DNA of 64,000 nucleotides from Qipengyuania huizhouensis (GCF_019711635.1 NZ_JAIGNT010000015.1:1-64000); one strand, 5' to 3'. Positions 8,598 to 16,743 are shown, counted from the first letter of the stretch. Numbers and translations: made by a program. Notes: generated by a model from the letters alone, not told the origin.

Positions 8598-8855
8598 ATG
8601 AAGAAGTTTGTTATTCCCGCCCTCGCCGCTGCGATCACCCTTGGCGCCTGCGCCGAAGCCAATGCGCCGGCCGACGAAGGCACCGACGGCACCGACACCA
8701 CCGTGGTGACCGAACCTGCGCCTACCGAAACCACCGTCGTTACCGAGCCTGCGCAGGTTGAAGACGAAGAAGGATCGAGCGTGACCATCGATGGCGCCGA
8801 TGTCGACGCCACGATCAGCGAAGACGGCGTTCAGGCAGAGGTCGACGCCGACTGA
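8598..8855 (+). CDS. Small acidic lipoprotein, unknown function
   Basis: An 85-residue protein behind an AAAGGAG ribosome site. A short signal peptide ends in the lipobox LGAC with Cys18, predicting lipidation and export. The mature part is very acidic and low in complexity, with an imperfect tandem repeat around TTVVTEPA (about 34-53), and contains no further cysteine. I recognise no family. An EcfG-like promoter upstream suggests stress induction, and a terminator follows. Confidence 0.75.
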   Translation: MKKFVIPALAAAITLGACAEANAPADEGTDGTDTTVVTEPAPTETTVVTEPAQVEDEEGSSVTIDGADVDATISEDGVQAEVDAD

Positions 8856-8892
8856 TAAAGTTAGGCCACTGGATCGCATGGCCCGTGTTCGG

Positions 8893-8933
8893 AAAGAGCC
8901 GCTTCCAATCACCGAGTGGAGCGGCTCTTTTTT
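8893..8933 (+). terminator. Intrinsic terminator after the small lipoprotein
   Basis: Stem of 11 bp (8893-8903 with 8920-8930), extended inward past a bulge, and followed by a run of T on the + strand. It separates the lipoprotein from the convergent desaturase. Confidence 0.85.
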
Positions 8934-8938
8934 CGTAT

Positions 8939-10030
8939 TTAACGCATACGGCCCATGGTGCTGCGGGCAATTCTGGCGACGAGCACGCCCATTCCGGCAT
9001 GGTTGGCCCCGTGATAGGTCGAATCTTCGCCCAGTTCGCCAACCAGTCGGCGGTGCGCTTCGGGCAGGGAGTGGTAGGGCATTGACGGCATCAGGTGATG
9101 CAGCGCGTGATACCTCAGGCCGACCGGTGCCCAGATCTCAGCGATCATGCCGGGCGGCGGTACGTTGACGCTGTCGAGAAACTGGGCAGTCACGGTCATC
9201 GCCTCGCCCTCGTTTTCCCATAAATGGGCTACCAGCGTGCGCAACTGGTTAAGCGTTGCCGTTACGGAGACAACGGCCAGAGCGATCAGCAACGGCCGCC
9301 AGCCAAACGCGAAAACGCTACCGATCAAGACCCAGGACCAGATGAAACCGCCTGCTTCCTGCCAGAACACGCGGCGCTTCAGATTACCTTCGGGCGGACG
9401 CCGGCGAAATTCCGGATTGATAGCGAGCGCCGAGAAGCGCTGCCAGGTCACCTGACGGATCCGGGGGATGACCGCACCAAGCGGTACCAGCACGGCAAAT
9501 CGGAACAGCAGCGCGACCGGCGCCAGCAGCGCGATCAGCACGAAGAGCGGCAGGCTCCATGGTTTCATCAGCGCCAGTGGCAGGTACTCCGGATCTTCCA
9601 CGGTGCCGTATTGGGTGCGCTTGTGATGCAGCGTGTGCACGCCTTCATACATGAAGGAAGGCGTCAGCATCGGTATGCCCACGAACAGGTTCCAGCCCAT
9701 GCGAAAGCCGGGCAGCGCGTCACGGTGAAGATGCGAAATCTCGTGAATGAACAAGAGTGCGCGGTACAGCGTCAGCGCCGAAACGATCCCCAGCACAACC
9801 GCCAAGGCAGTATTTTCGATCAGGATTGCCGCTGCCAGCGTGACATAACCGACCAGCGCCGATCCCAACATGTCCGGCCAGTAGATGGCGGCCCGCGCCT
9901 CCGCGATATCCTTGGTCAGGTCGCGGGCAGCGCGCAGCATCGCCTTGTCGTCTGCGATCTGCGAATGCCAGCCGCGCTCGCGCGGTGCGCTCGCGTCGCT
10001 GGAGGCAATGATGGGCTGTTCGGCATTCAT
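8939..10030 (-). CDS. Membrane fatty acid desaturase
   Basis: A 363-residue di-iron membrane desaturase/hydroxylase with all three histidine boxes: HEISH (96-100), HTLHH (132-136) and HALHH (308-312). Hydrophobic segments lie at about 55-95, 112-122, 155-185 and 215-245. It would introduce a double bond (or hydroxyl) into an acyl lipid using O2 and reduced electron carriers. The divergent intergenic region contains a good Fnr/FixK-type site about 90 nt upstream of the ATG, which would suit an O2-dependent enzyme. Confidence 0.9.
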   Translation of the reverse strand: MNAEQPIIASSDASAPRERGWHSQIADDKAMLRAARDLTKDIAEARAAIYWPDMLGSALVGYVTLAAAILIENTALAVVLGIVSALTLYRALLFIHEISHLHRDALPGFRMGWNLFVGIPMLTPSFMYEGVHTLHHKRTQYGTVEDPEYLPLALMKPWSLPLFVLIALLAPVALLFRFAVLVPLGAVIPRIRQVTWQRFSALAINPEFRRRPPEGNLKRRVFWQEAGGFIWSWVLIGSVFAFGWRPLLIALAVVSVTATLNQLRTLVAHLWENEGEAMTVTAQFLDSVNVPPPGMIAEIWAPVGLRYHALHHLMPSMPYHSLPEAHRRLVGELGEDSTYHGANHAGMGVLVARIARSTMGRMR

Positions 10031-10120
10031 GGTCGATTTTCCTGAGGGTGCCTTTAGGTCAGATACGCGAGAAAATACAGTGTCCGCTGTCGATCATAGT
10101 GATCGCGTTCGCGCGATTCC

Positions 10121-10134
10121 TTGACAAAGATCAA
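10121..10134. promoter_or_regulatory. Fnr/FixK-type box between desaturase and GNAT-like gene
   Basis: TTGAC-AAAG-ATCAA matches the alphaproteobacterial FnrL consensus TTGA(C/T)-N4-(A/G)TCAA. It lies 91 nt before the desaturase start and 44 nt before the GNAT-like gene on the other strand. Confidence 0.5.
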
Positions 10135-10177
10135 TTGCCCAACACAGGGCTAACCGCGGCTGAATGAAGGAATACAG

Positions 10178-11344
10178 GTGTCGGACGCAAATATTGTTAT
10201 CGAACCGGTCGAAGGCAAGCAGGGCCGTGCAGCCTTCGTCGATCTCGGACGCCAATTCGCCGCGCGGGAAGAGCATTCGATCCCGCAGTTACGTTCCGAA
10301 CAGCTTGAGCTGGTCGATCCGGACAAGAACCCGTTTTTCGGACACGCCACCGTTGGGTTTTTCATCGCCTACAGGGATGGCCGGCCGGTCGGTCGCATCG
10401 CCGCACATATCGACCATCTCGCGCTCGAACTGCCGGTCGAACAGGGTATGGGGCCCGGCACAGGCATGTTCGGATATTTCGATGCCGAGGACGAAACCGT
10501 GGCAGGCGCCCTGCTCACCCGCGCCGAGGAATGGCTGCGCGAAAGACGGATGACGCGCATGATCGGCCCCATCTCCCTCTCCATCTGGGAAGAGCCCGGC
10601 CTGCTTGTGAAAGGGCATGACCATTCACCAATGATCATGATGGGCCACCATCCCGCCCATTACGCAGTCTGGATCGAGAAAAAAGGCTTCACCGAATCCA
10701 AGCGTCTGCTGACCTACGATCTCGACATCACCTCGGGCTTCCCCAAGCTCGTGCAGCGCATCGTCGCGTCGGGGGAACGGAACGAGCGTATTCGTATCCG
10801 GCCCATCGAGATGAAGCGATGGGATGAAGAAATCCGCGTCGTGCTCCACATCCTCAACGATGCCTGGTCGGGCAATTGGGGATTTGTCCCGTTTACAGAG
10901 GCCGAAATAGATCACGCCGCAAAAAAGATGAAGCCGATCATCAAGCCGCGCCTGAACATGATCGCCGAACTCGACGGCCGTCCGGTTGCCTTCATGATGG
11001 TCCTGCCAGACATGAACGAGACACTGAAGAAAGTGAACGGGAGGCTGTTTCCCTTTGGATGGTTCCACCTGCTGCGCTGGCTCCGCAAACCGATGGGTGC
11101 GGGAATGCGAGTGCCGTTGATGGGCGTGCTCAGGGAATTCCAGAACTCACGGCTAGCCAGTCAGTTGGCTTTCATGATGATCGAACACATCCGCCGCAAC
11201 GCAGTGGCCGATTACGGAAGCAAGCGCGGCGAAATCGGATGGATCCTGGACGACAACAAGGGAATGATAGCGATCGCCGATACGATCGAAAGCAAGATCA
11301 ATCGCGAATACGCGATTTACGAAAAGGCGATAAGTCCGGCCTGA
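10178..11344 (+). CDS. GNAT-superfamily protein of the long (about 390 aa) conserved type
   Basis: A 388-residue cytoplasmic protein starting with GTG behind GAAGGA. It belongs to a conserved alphaproteobacterial group usually annotated as N-acetyltransferase (older records say dATP pyrophosphohydrolase, without support here). The N-terminal half contains a GNAT-like core (GFFIAYRDGRPVGRIAA, about 61-77; GMFGYFDAED, about 94-103), the C-terminal half a second related region (PRLNMIAELDGRPVAF, about 252-267). No catalytic residue can be named with confidence. Transcribed away from the desaturase. Confidence 0.75.
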   Translation: MSDANIVIEPVEGKQGRAAFVDLGRQFAAREEHSIPQLRSEQLELVDPDKNPFFGHATVGFFIAYRDGRPVGRIAAHIDHLALELPVEQGMGPGTGMFGYFDAEDETVAGALLTRAEEWLRERRMTRMIGPISLSIWEEPGLLVKGHDHSPMIMMGHHPAHYAVWIEKKGFTESKRLLTYDLDITSGFPKLVQRIVASGERNERIRIRPIEMKRWDEEIRVVLHILNDAWSGNWGFVPFTEAEIDHAAKKMKPIIKPRLNMIAELDGRPVAFMMVLPDMNETLKKVNGRLFPFGWFHLLRWLRKPMGAGMRVPLMGVLREFQNSRLASQLAFMMIEHIRRNAVADYGSKRGEIGWILDDNKGMIAIADTIESKINREYAIYEKAISPA

Positions 11345-11390
11345 CGGTGTTGCGACATGGACACGCACCGGTTGCAGATTGATCGCTGCG

Positions 11391-11416
11391 GGAACTCCTC
11401 GGTCTTCGCTGCCGTT
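11391..11416 (+). promoter_or_regulatory. EcfG promoter (GGAAC-N17-CGTT) of the response regulator
   Basis: GGAAC at 11391-11395 and CGTT at 11413-11416 with a 17-nt spacer, the full consensus of EcfG-dependent promoters. Transcription would start about 55 nt before the GTG at 11476. Confidence 0.75.
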
Positions 11417-11475
11417 CCGATGATGAGGAAGCTCCAGCGTTAGGGGCCGACACCTTACGGATCGATAGGGACCGC

Positions 11476-11904
11476 GTGAAAAAGCCGAAAACATCCTCAG
11501 CCTTTCCCGGCCATGTTCTGGTAGTTGAAGATGATGCGATAATCGGCCTTACCATCGAACAGGCCTTGCTCGACGCAGGCGTTCCCTTGGTGGAGATCTG
11601 CCCGACGACCGAGGAGGCGCTAGATGCGCTACGCCGCAAGCAGCCTGACGTGATCGTTCTGGATGTCCATCTTGCCGACCGTGACGATGGCTGGGCGATA
11701 GCAGAGCTGGTCCGTACACTCGGCCCGGACAGCCCGAGAATTATCTTCTCGACCGGCATGCCCCGCGATATTCCGGAAGATGTCGCGGCCATGGGTTGCA
11801 TACTCGAAAAGCCCTATGAACCCGAGATCCTGATTGCGCTTCTGCACGAACCGAAACGCAGGGGCATCATCTCGCGACTGCGCGGCGCGCTCAGCACGGA
11901 TTGA
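11476..11904 (+). CDS. Single-domain response regulator (SdrG/FAT-GUY-like)
   Basis: A 142-residue receiver domain without an output domain. The acidic pocket is Asp19-Asp20, the phosphoacceptor Asp63 (VLDVHLAD), the switch Thr93 and the lysine Lys112 (EKPYEP). The beta4-alpha4 region reads IIFSTGMP, close to the FATG(U/Y) motif of receivers that feed the PhyR general stress pathway, such as SdrG. A full EcfG promoter upstream places it in that regulon, and the pathway genes follow within 1.2 kb. It starts with GTG behind AGGGA. Confidence 0.85.
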   Translation: MKKPKTSSAFPGHVLVVEDDAIIGLTIEQALLDAGVPLVEICPTTEEALDALRRKQPDVIVLDVHLADRDDGWAIAELVRTLGPDSPRIIFSTGMPRDIPEDVAAMGCILEKPYEPEILIALLHEPKRRGIISRLRGALSTD

Positions 11905-11982
11905 CAATCACTCCACACCAACCTTTGCATCGCCTCTCGGCAATGGCGGCTCGCTGGGTTAACAGGATTGAGCCCCAGCCTA

Positions 11983-12018
11983 AAAAAAGGCCTTCGCTCT
12001 CTTGAAGCGAAGGCCTTT
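11983..12018 (-). terminator. Strong intrinsic terminator, minus strand
   Basis: A 13-bp perfect stem (11986-11998 with 12006-12018) with a 7-nt loop. On the minus strand the hairpin is followed by seven T, while the plus side has none. It lies 134 nt beyond the stop of the Crp/Fnr gene. Confidence 0.9.
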
Positions 12019-12150
12019 CGGGATCGTATCACCAGCCGCTTGGACGGGAGGGGGGGTCTCGGCGGTGACATAGCCTAAATGAGCCAGCTCGGTACGGGTT
12101 CCCGCCCGGTCGAAAAATTTTCGCTCTCGCCGCTTGCGTTCTCGCTGCGC
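11983..12150 (-). ncRNA. Candidate small RNA / long 3' UTR with C-rich segment
   Basis: Between the Crp/Fnr stop and the terminator the minus strand carries about 130 nt with no credible gene. It contains a C-rich run (complement of about 12047-12057: seven C, T, three C) that could pair with Shine-Dalgarno sequences, then ends in the strong terminator. An ORF through this stretch reads into the terminator and is not convincing. It could be an independent sRNA, a 3'-UTR-derived one, or simply UTR. Confidence 0.4.
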
Positions 12151-12151
12151 T

Positions 12152-12898
12152 CTAGATGAAGGGCCGCCGCCCATTGCGCGATAGTTCGAAACTGGCGAAA
12201 TCGGAGGCCTTCTTCATGTCCGGCACACAGATTTCACGCTTATCCCATTGAACCAGATTCTCCCGATCCAGGGCCCGCATCGTGCGGTTGGTGTGAACCA
12301 GGGACAGCCCGAGCATATCCGCGATCTGCGACTGCGTGACGGGAATCCGGAGGACGTTGCCCTCCTGCACTATGTCGGTCGAAATCGCGCGATCGAGCAA
12401 CCAGACGGCAAGAAATACCACGCGCTCTTTGGCGCTTCGCTGACCGAGCGAGACGATATGACCTTCAAGCGCTGTCTCTTCCTTTGCGGCCAGCCAGGTG
12501 ACATCATAGCCGAGACGCGGATTTTCCGTGATCAGGTGAACGAAATCGCTCCGCTTGAATACGCACAGACGCGCATCGGTCAGCGCTTCTACCGAGTGGC
12601 TGGAAGGCTCGTCGAACGCTCCTTGCAAACCCACCAGATCGCCGGGGAACATGAAATTGACAATCTGACGGCGTCCGTCCTCCAGCGAAAGGTAGCGGAT
12701 CAATACGCCTTCCAGCACGGTATAAAGAAATCCGGCATCTTCCTCTTCGCGAAGGATGGTATCTCCCCGCCCGAACAGCTGCTCACCCTGCTTGATGGAA
12801 TTCATATAGGCGCGTTGCCCCGGCTCGAGCGGACGCAATTCGCGGCAATCCTGCAGCGGACAATTCATGCAATCATATGGATTGGTTACTTCGGTCAA
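12152..12898 (-). CDS. Crp/Fnr-family transcriptional regulator with Fnr-like cysteines
   Basis: A 248-residue regulator counted from a TTG start at 12898, 6 nt after AGGGGG; TTG 12955 is also open. A cyclic-nucleotide-binding-type beta barrel (about 35-140) precedes a Crp-type helix-turn-helix (about 185-225). Cysteines 10, 13 and 18 (C-x2-C-x4-C) plus Cys112, which sits where E. coli Fnr has Cys122, could ligate an O2-sensitive Fe-S cluster. The recognition helix reads LVHTNRTMR rather than the E-x-x-S-R of Fnr/FixK, so target specificity is uncertain. It is divergent from phyR. Confidence 0.85.
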   Translation of the reverse strand: MTEVTNPYDCMNCPLQDCRELRPLEPGQRAYMNSIKQGEQLFGRGDTILREEEDAGFLYTVLEGVLIRYLSLEDGRRQIVNFMFPGDLVGLQGAFDEPSSHSVEALTDARLCVFKRSDFVHLITENPRLGYDVTWLAAKEETALEGHIVSLGQRSAKERVVFLAVWLLDRAISTDIVQEGNVLRIPVTQSQIADMLGLSLVHTNRTMRALDRENLVQWDKREICVPDMKKASDFASFELSRNGRRPFI

Positions 12899-12996
12899 TT
12901 TGCGCCCCCTGACCTCTCCGATGGCTACCACCGAGCCTGCAATTCGTTGTCGCAATTCAGTCCATTGTCAATTCGAACGTTTTAGCTGATCCGACC

Positions 12997-13021
12997 GGAA
13001 CCGAACCCGATGCGGGGCGTT
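12997..13021 (+). promoter_or_regulatory. EcfG promoter (GGAAC-N16-CGTT) of phyR
   Basis: GGAAC at 12997-13001 and CGTT at 13018-13021, spacer 16 nt, 29 nt upstream of the phyR ATG. This indicates feedback control of phyR by its own pathway. Confidence 0.8.
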
Positions 13022-13050
13022 CTCCACGCGCAAACCACGGAAGGGGTTAT

Positions 13051-13842
13051 ATGTCGCTTGGTGACCAGATTGCTAAAAACTTACCTTATCTCCGCCGTTA
13101 TGCCCGTGCTCTGACCGGATCGCAGGCAACCGGAGATGCCTTTGTCCGCGCCACCCTCGAAGCGGCACTCGCGGACGAGCAGCTCAAATCCTCGCTGGAG
13201 GGCGGACGTGTGCCGTTGTATCGCGCCTTCAACAAGGTGTGGTCGAGCGCATATATGGACGTGCCCGAAAGCGAAGGCGATACCGGTCACGAAGGTGCGG
13301 CGCAGGATCGCCTGAAATCGATCACGCCGCTCAACCGTCAAGCCCTGCTGCTGACCACACTGGAAGATTTCTCGATCGAACAGGCAGGCGAGATCATGGA
13401 GCTGGAACCGGACAAAATAGAAAATCTCGTCCAGGAAGCAGTCGGCGAAATCGACCGCGAAAGCGCGACCAGCGTACTCATCATCGAGGACGAACCGCTG
13501 ATCTCGATGCAGCTCGAGGACCTCGTGACGTCGCTCGGCCACGAAGTTTGCGGCACCGCCGCCACCCGCACCCAGGCGCAGGAAGTCGTGGCGCAGAAGA
13601 CGCCCGGGCTCGTACTCGCCGATATCCAGTTGGCCGACGGTTCATCGGGGCTCGACGCGGTCGACGATATTCTCGCCATCGACAGCGTGCCGGTGATCTT
13701 TATCACCGCCTATCCGGAGCGTCTGCTTACCGGCGACCGTCCCGAGCCCACCTACCTCGTGACGAAGCCGTTCCAGGAACAGACCGTTCGCGCGGCTATC
13801 AGCCAGGCATTGTTCTTCGGCTCCAGTCGCCCACTGGGCTGA
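13051..13842 (+). CDS. phyR: General stress response anti-anti-sigma regulator PhyR
   Basis: A 263-residue protein with the diagnostic PhyR layout: an N-terminal ECF-sigma-like domain (about 5-137) and a C-terminal receiver (about 141-255). Receiver residues are Glu146-Asp147, phosphoacceptor Asp191 (LADIQLAD), Thr219 and Lys239 (VTKPF). On phosphorylation the sigma-like domain sequesters NepR and frees EcfG. It is preceded by an EcfG promoter and an AAGGGG-type ribosome site, and the kinase and nepR-ecfG genes follow. Confidence 0.97.
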   Translation: MSLGDQIAKNLPYLRRYARALTGSQATGDAFVRATLEAALADEQLKSSLEGGRVPLYRAFNKVWSSAYMDVPESEGDTGHEGAAQDRLKSITPLNRQALLLTTLEDFSIEQAGEIMELEPDKIENLVQEAVGEIDRESATSVLIIEDEPLISMQLEDLVTSLGHEVCGTAATRTQAQEVVAQKTPGLVLADIQLADGSSGLDAVDDILAIDSVPVIFITAYPERLLTGDRPEPTYLVTKPFQEQTVRAAISQALFFGSSRPLG

Positions 13843-13864
13843 ACTCCACCGAAATAAAAAGGGA

Positions 13865-13900
13865 AAGGGCCGTCTGGAGATATCCGGGCGGCCCTTCTTT
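13865..13900 (+). terminator. Intrinsic terminator after phyR
   Basis: A 14-bp stem with G-U pairs (13865-13878 with 13883-13896), a GATA loop and a CTTTGTGTTT tail. Confidence 0.8.
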
Positions 13901-14010
13901 GTGTTTCCGGTCAAGTCGGCCAGCCTGAGCGTTCACCGAAGGGGCAGCTGAAGCACTATAGCTCTGCTTATGTGAAATCAGGCCGCATAGACTACGCTTG
14001 CTGCTACGCT

Positions 14011-15672
14011 TCAATGGCCGCGCGTAGCCGTTCGGCGATTGCTTCTCAGTGCGAACTCGCTCGGCTCGCGTACGGGAACGAGCAGGGTGCAGCGGACACC
14101 TTCGGGGTGGAACTCCAGTTCGACGGGGTGGCGCAACTCATGTGCCACGATTTTTTCGATCAAGTCGGTCCCGAACCCGCGCTTTTGAGGCAGGTTCACT
14201 TTCGGCCCGTTGCTTTCGATCCACTCGATCCGCGCGAGGCTCTCGTTGACGAGTTCCCAAGTGATCGAGACCTTGCCGCCCGGCATCGACAGAGCGCCAA
14301 ACTTTGCAGCATTGGTAGCGAGTTCGTGAACCGCCAGCCCAAGCGACAATGCATCGTTCGGGGCGAGTTCCACCTCCGGCCCTTCTGTCACGACTTCGTG
14401 ATCCCGCTCGTTCGTATAGGGCGCCAGCTCGACCGAGATGACCGAACGGACGGGCGTCGTTCCCCACTCCGACTGGGTCAGCAGATCATGGGTCGCCGAC
14501 AGAGCGCGAATGCGGTTGTCGATGCCTTCCGCAAATTCGTCGAGCGAAGTCGCGCGGCGGCGCGTCAGCGAGACGATCGAGAGGACATTGGCGAGAGTAT
14601 TCTTCACCCGGTGGTTCAGCTCGCGCGTCAGGGAATTCCTGATGGAATTCTGCTGCGCGAACCATTCGAGCGAGCGGCTGTCCTCCTGTGCCTGCTGCGT
14701 CAGCAATCGGGCGACGACCAGCAACAGGCTCGCAACGGCAAGTCCGAAGAGAAGTGTGATCATCGACAGGGAAGAAAGTGCCGCGTCGCGCGTGGATTGG
14801 ACGACCAGCAGCATTGGGCGATTGGCAAGATCTATCTCACGCTCGACGGTTTCACCTTCCGCGCTCCACCCACCTGTCTCGGCCATCAGCAAACGCTCAT
14901 CGCCATCGATGTCGTACAGCCGGACGCTGGCCTGCCCGGAAGTGCTGAGCTCGGCAGCTGAATCGAGGAATTGCGACGCGTTGAACGGACTGTAGACAAA
15001 TCCCTTCAACGAGCGGTTCGCTCCTGCACCATCGAAAACGGGCATGTAGATGAGAAAGCCGCTCTCGTCGTTGCCGCTTTCCTGCATAAGGGTGACCCGC
15101 CCGCTCGCCGTCGGGCGAACGGTTCGGGTCGCCTGATCCATCGCCGCTCTGCGGGTCGGTTCCGAATACATGTCATATCCGAGCGCGCGGCGATTGCGCA
15201 GTGTGTCGGGCTGGAGATACAGGATCGGCACAAGCTGCTGACGATATTGCTCTGCAAGTGTGGGCTGAACGTGCGCAAGGCCGATTTTCCCGCGGTTCAG
15301 TTGCTGCTCGAACCGCTCGATCTGGTCGGAGGAAATGGCCGGGGCCCACCCGATACCTTCGGCCCCCCGGTAATCCGCATCGAGGCGTAATTCGGAAACG
15401 AACTGCCGAAAGAGATCGGCCGTTATCTCGTCCTGCGCCCCGAACAGTGCCGCGCCGGCTCTGAGGAAGGAAGAGTTCGAATAGGCACGGCGCTCCACCG
15501 CCGAAACCATCAACTGTGCCTGACGCTGGAGTTCCGCGCTGGCTCGGACCCGTTCACCGCGCTCGATCGAAAAAACACTGAGGACGGTTACGGCTGCGAC
15601 AAGCAGGAAAATGACGAGCGGCACCGCACGCGGAAAGTCCACCAGCCACCGTCTCCGCCTCCCCCTGCGCAT
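14011..15672 (-). CDS. CHASE-domain sensor histidine kinase, HWE/HisKA_2 type
   Basis: A 553-residue membrane sensor kinase. A transmembrane helix (about 14-34) and a second (about 300-325) enclose a periplasmic CHASE domain (about 60-295). The cytoplasmic part has the phosphoacceptor His354 in ELNHRVKNTL, typical of HWE/HisKA_2 kinases, and an ATPase N-box HELATNAAKFGAL at about 450. Kinases of this class between phyR and nepR phosphorylate PhyR (PhyK/PhyP-like position), so it is the probable input for the stress pathway, though net phosphatase activity is also known for such proteins. It is convergent with phyR. Confidence 0.92.
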   Translation of the reverse strand: MRRGRRRRWLVDFPRAVPLVIFLLVAAVTVLSVFSIERGERVRASAELQRQAQLMVSAVERRAYSNSSFLRAGAALFGAQDEITADLFRQFVSELRLDADYRGAEGIGWAPAISSDQIERFEQQLNRGKIGLAHVQPTLAEQYRQQLVPILYLQPDTLRNRRALGYDMYSEPTRRAAMDQATRTVRPTASGRVTLMQESGNDESGFLIYMPVFDGAGANRSLKGFVYSPFNASQFLDSAAELSTSGQASVRLYDIDGDERLLMAETGGWSAEGETVEREIDLANRPMLLVVQSTRDAALSSLSMITLLFGLAVASLLLVVARLLTQQAQEDSRSLEWFAQQNSIRNSLTRELNHRVKNTLANVLSIVSLTRRRATSLDEFAEGIDNRIRALSATHDLLTQSEWGTTPVRSVISVELAPYTNERDHEVVTEGPEVELAPNDALSLGLAVHELATNAAKFGALSMPGGKVSITWELVNESLARIEWIESNGPKVNLPQKRGFGTDLIEKIVAHELRHPVELEFHPEGVRCTLLVPVREPSEFALRSNRRTATRGH

Positions 15673-15793
15673 GAGATCGTTTTGTGCCAGTGGTTGCCTC
15701 TATACGTTCTGCCCCAGTCGTGCCTACTATCCGCCGAAACATCGAAAGTTCCACGGTTCACCGCAGTTTTCCACGCTATTTCCGAAATTGGGT

Positions 15794-15818
15794 GGAACCA
15801 ATCCACAAAAGTCTCGTT
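15794..15818 (+). promoter_or_regulatory. EcfG promoter (GGAAC-N16-CGTT) of nepR-ecfG
   Basis: GGAAC at 15794-15798 and CGTT at 15815-15818, spacer 16 nt, giving a leader of about 80 nt before nepR. Autoregulation of ecfG. Confidence 0.8.
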
Positions 15819-15904
15819 TTGCGTGAACCACTGGGATCGAATGGCGAGGCTACGCGCATGACGCGCCGTTGCGTTCGCCGAGGCAAGGACATATTCTTCA
15901 AACA

Positions 15905-16087
15905 ATGACCGTAGATTCATCTTCCGGACACAAGCCCGTTCCGGGTTCTGGCAAGGAAGCGAAACACGAAGGCAAGGACCGGCCCGATTGGACCAACGGT
16001 CTTCGCCGTCTGTACGATTCCGTCGTGGAGGAAGAACTCCCCGACAGCTTCAAGGATCTTCTCTCGCAACTGGATACAAAGGACTGA
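15905..16087 (+). CDS. nepR: Anti-sigma factor NepR
   Basis: A 60-residue protein with the NepR signature GLRRLYDSVVEEELPDSF followed by LLSQLD (about 32-57), the helices that clamp sigma EcfG or, alternatively, phosphorylated PhyR. The N-terminal 30 residues are charged and probably disordered. Its TGA shares one base with the ecfG ATG (TGATG), so the anti-sigma and sigma factors are translationally coupled. Confidence 0.95.
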   Translation: MTVDSSSGHKPVPGSGKEAKHEGKDRPDWTNGLRRLYDSVVEEELPDSFKDLLSQLDTKD

Positions 16088-16695
16088 TGGGGGTCGAAAA
16101 ACGTACGGCCTCGGAAAAGGCCGATTTCAAGCGAGAGCTCACGGACGTGGTTCCGCACCTGCGCGCTTTTGCACGCGGGCTGTGCGGACGCGCAGACATG
16201 GCAGATGACCTCGTTCAGGAAACCTTGCTCAAGGCCTGGGCGGCGCAGGAGCGCTTCCAGCCCGGTACGAGCATGCGCGCGTGGACGTTTGTCATCCTGC
16301 GCAATGCCTACCTTACCGATATGCGGCGCAATCGCTTTCGGGGCGAATATGACGAAACGGTTGCCGAGCGGATTCTCACTGCCCCTGCGGGGCAGGAAGA
16401 GCCGATCCACCTTTCGGACATGCACCGCGCACTTCTGACCCTCCCCCCCGAACGGCGCGAGGCGCTGCTTCTCGTCGGGGCGGGCGGATTCTCTTACGAG
16501 GAAGCCGCGAATATCTGCGGCTGCGCCGTCGGCACGATAAAAAGCCGTGTCGGTCGCGCCCGTGCCGCTCTCAACACTATGCTGGCAGAAGGGGCTATCC
16601 CCCGCCGTTCGCTTGACGATGACACTGCTCACCGGGCCATTCTCGAAGAGCTTGACGATGTCGCTGCGGGACAAGGTGTCACAGCGCGCAACTGA
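16087..16695 (+). CDS. ecfG: General stress response ECF sigma factor EcfG
   Basis: A 202-residue ECF15-type sigma factor. Region 2 contains MADDLVQETLLKAW (about 38-51), and region 4 has the helix-turn-helix SYEEAANICGCAVGTIKSRV (about 138-157). It is held by NepR and released through PhyR. ATG 16087 was chosen because it overlaps the nepR stop; the frame is open further upstream but would overlap nepR extensively. An AI-2E-family gene follows 48 nt later on the same strand. Confidence 0.96.
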   Translation: MGVEKRTASEKADFKRELTDVVPHLRAFARGLCGRADMADDLVQETLLKAWAAQERFQPGTSMRAWTFVILRNAYLTDMRRNRFRGEYDETVAERILTAPAGQEEPIHLSDMHRALLTLPPERREALLLVGAGGFSYEEAANICGCAVGTIKSRVGRARAALNTMLAEGAIPRRSLDDDTAHRAILEELDDVAAGQGVTARN

Positions 16696-16743
16696 TGGAG
16701 AGCGTGACCGGCTTGCCCCGGTCATGTCTTCACGGCAGATAGG

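Noticed and set aside
11980-12174. 64-codon minus-strand frame after the Crp/Fnr gene
   Set aside because: It overlaps the Crp/Fnr end and runs into the terminator hairpin; kept only as possible RNA.
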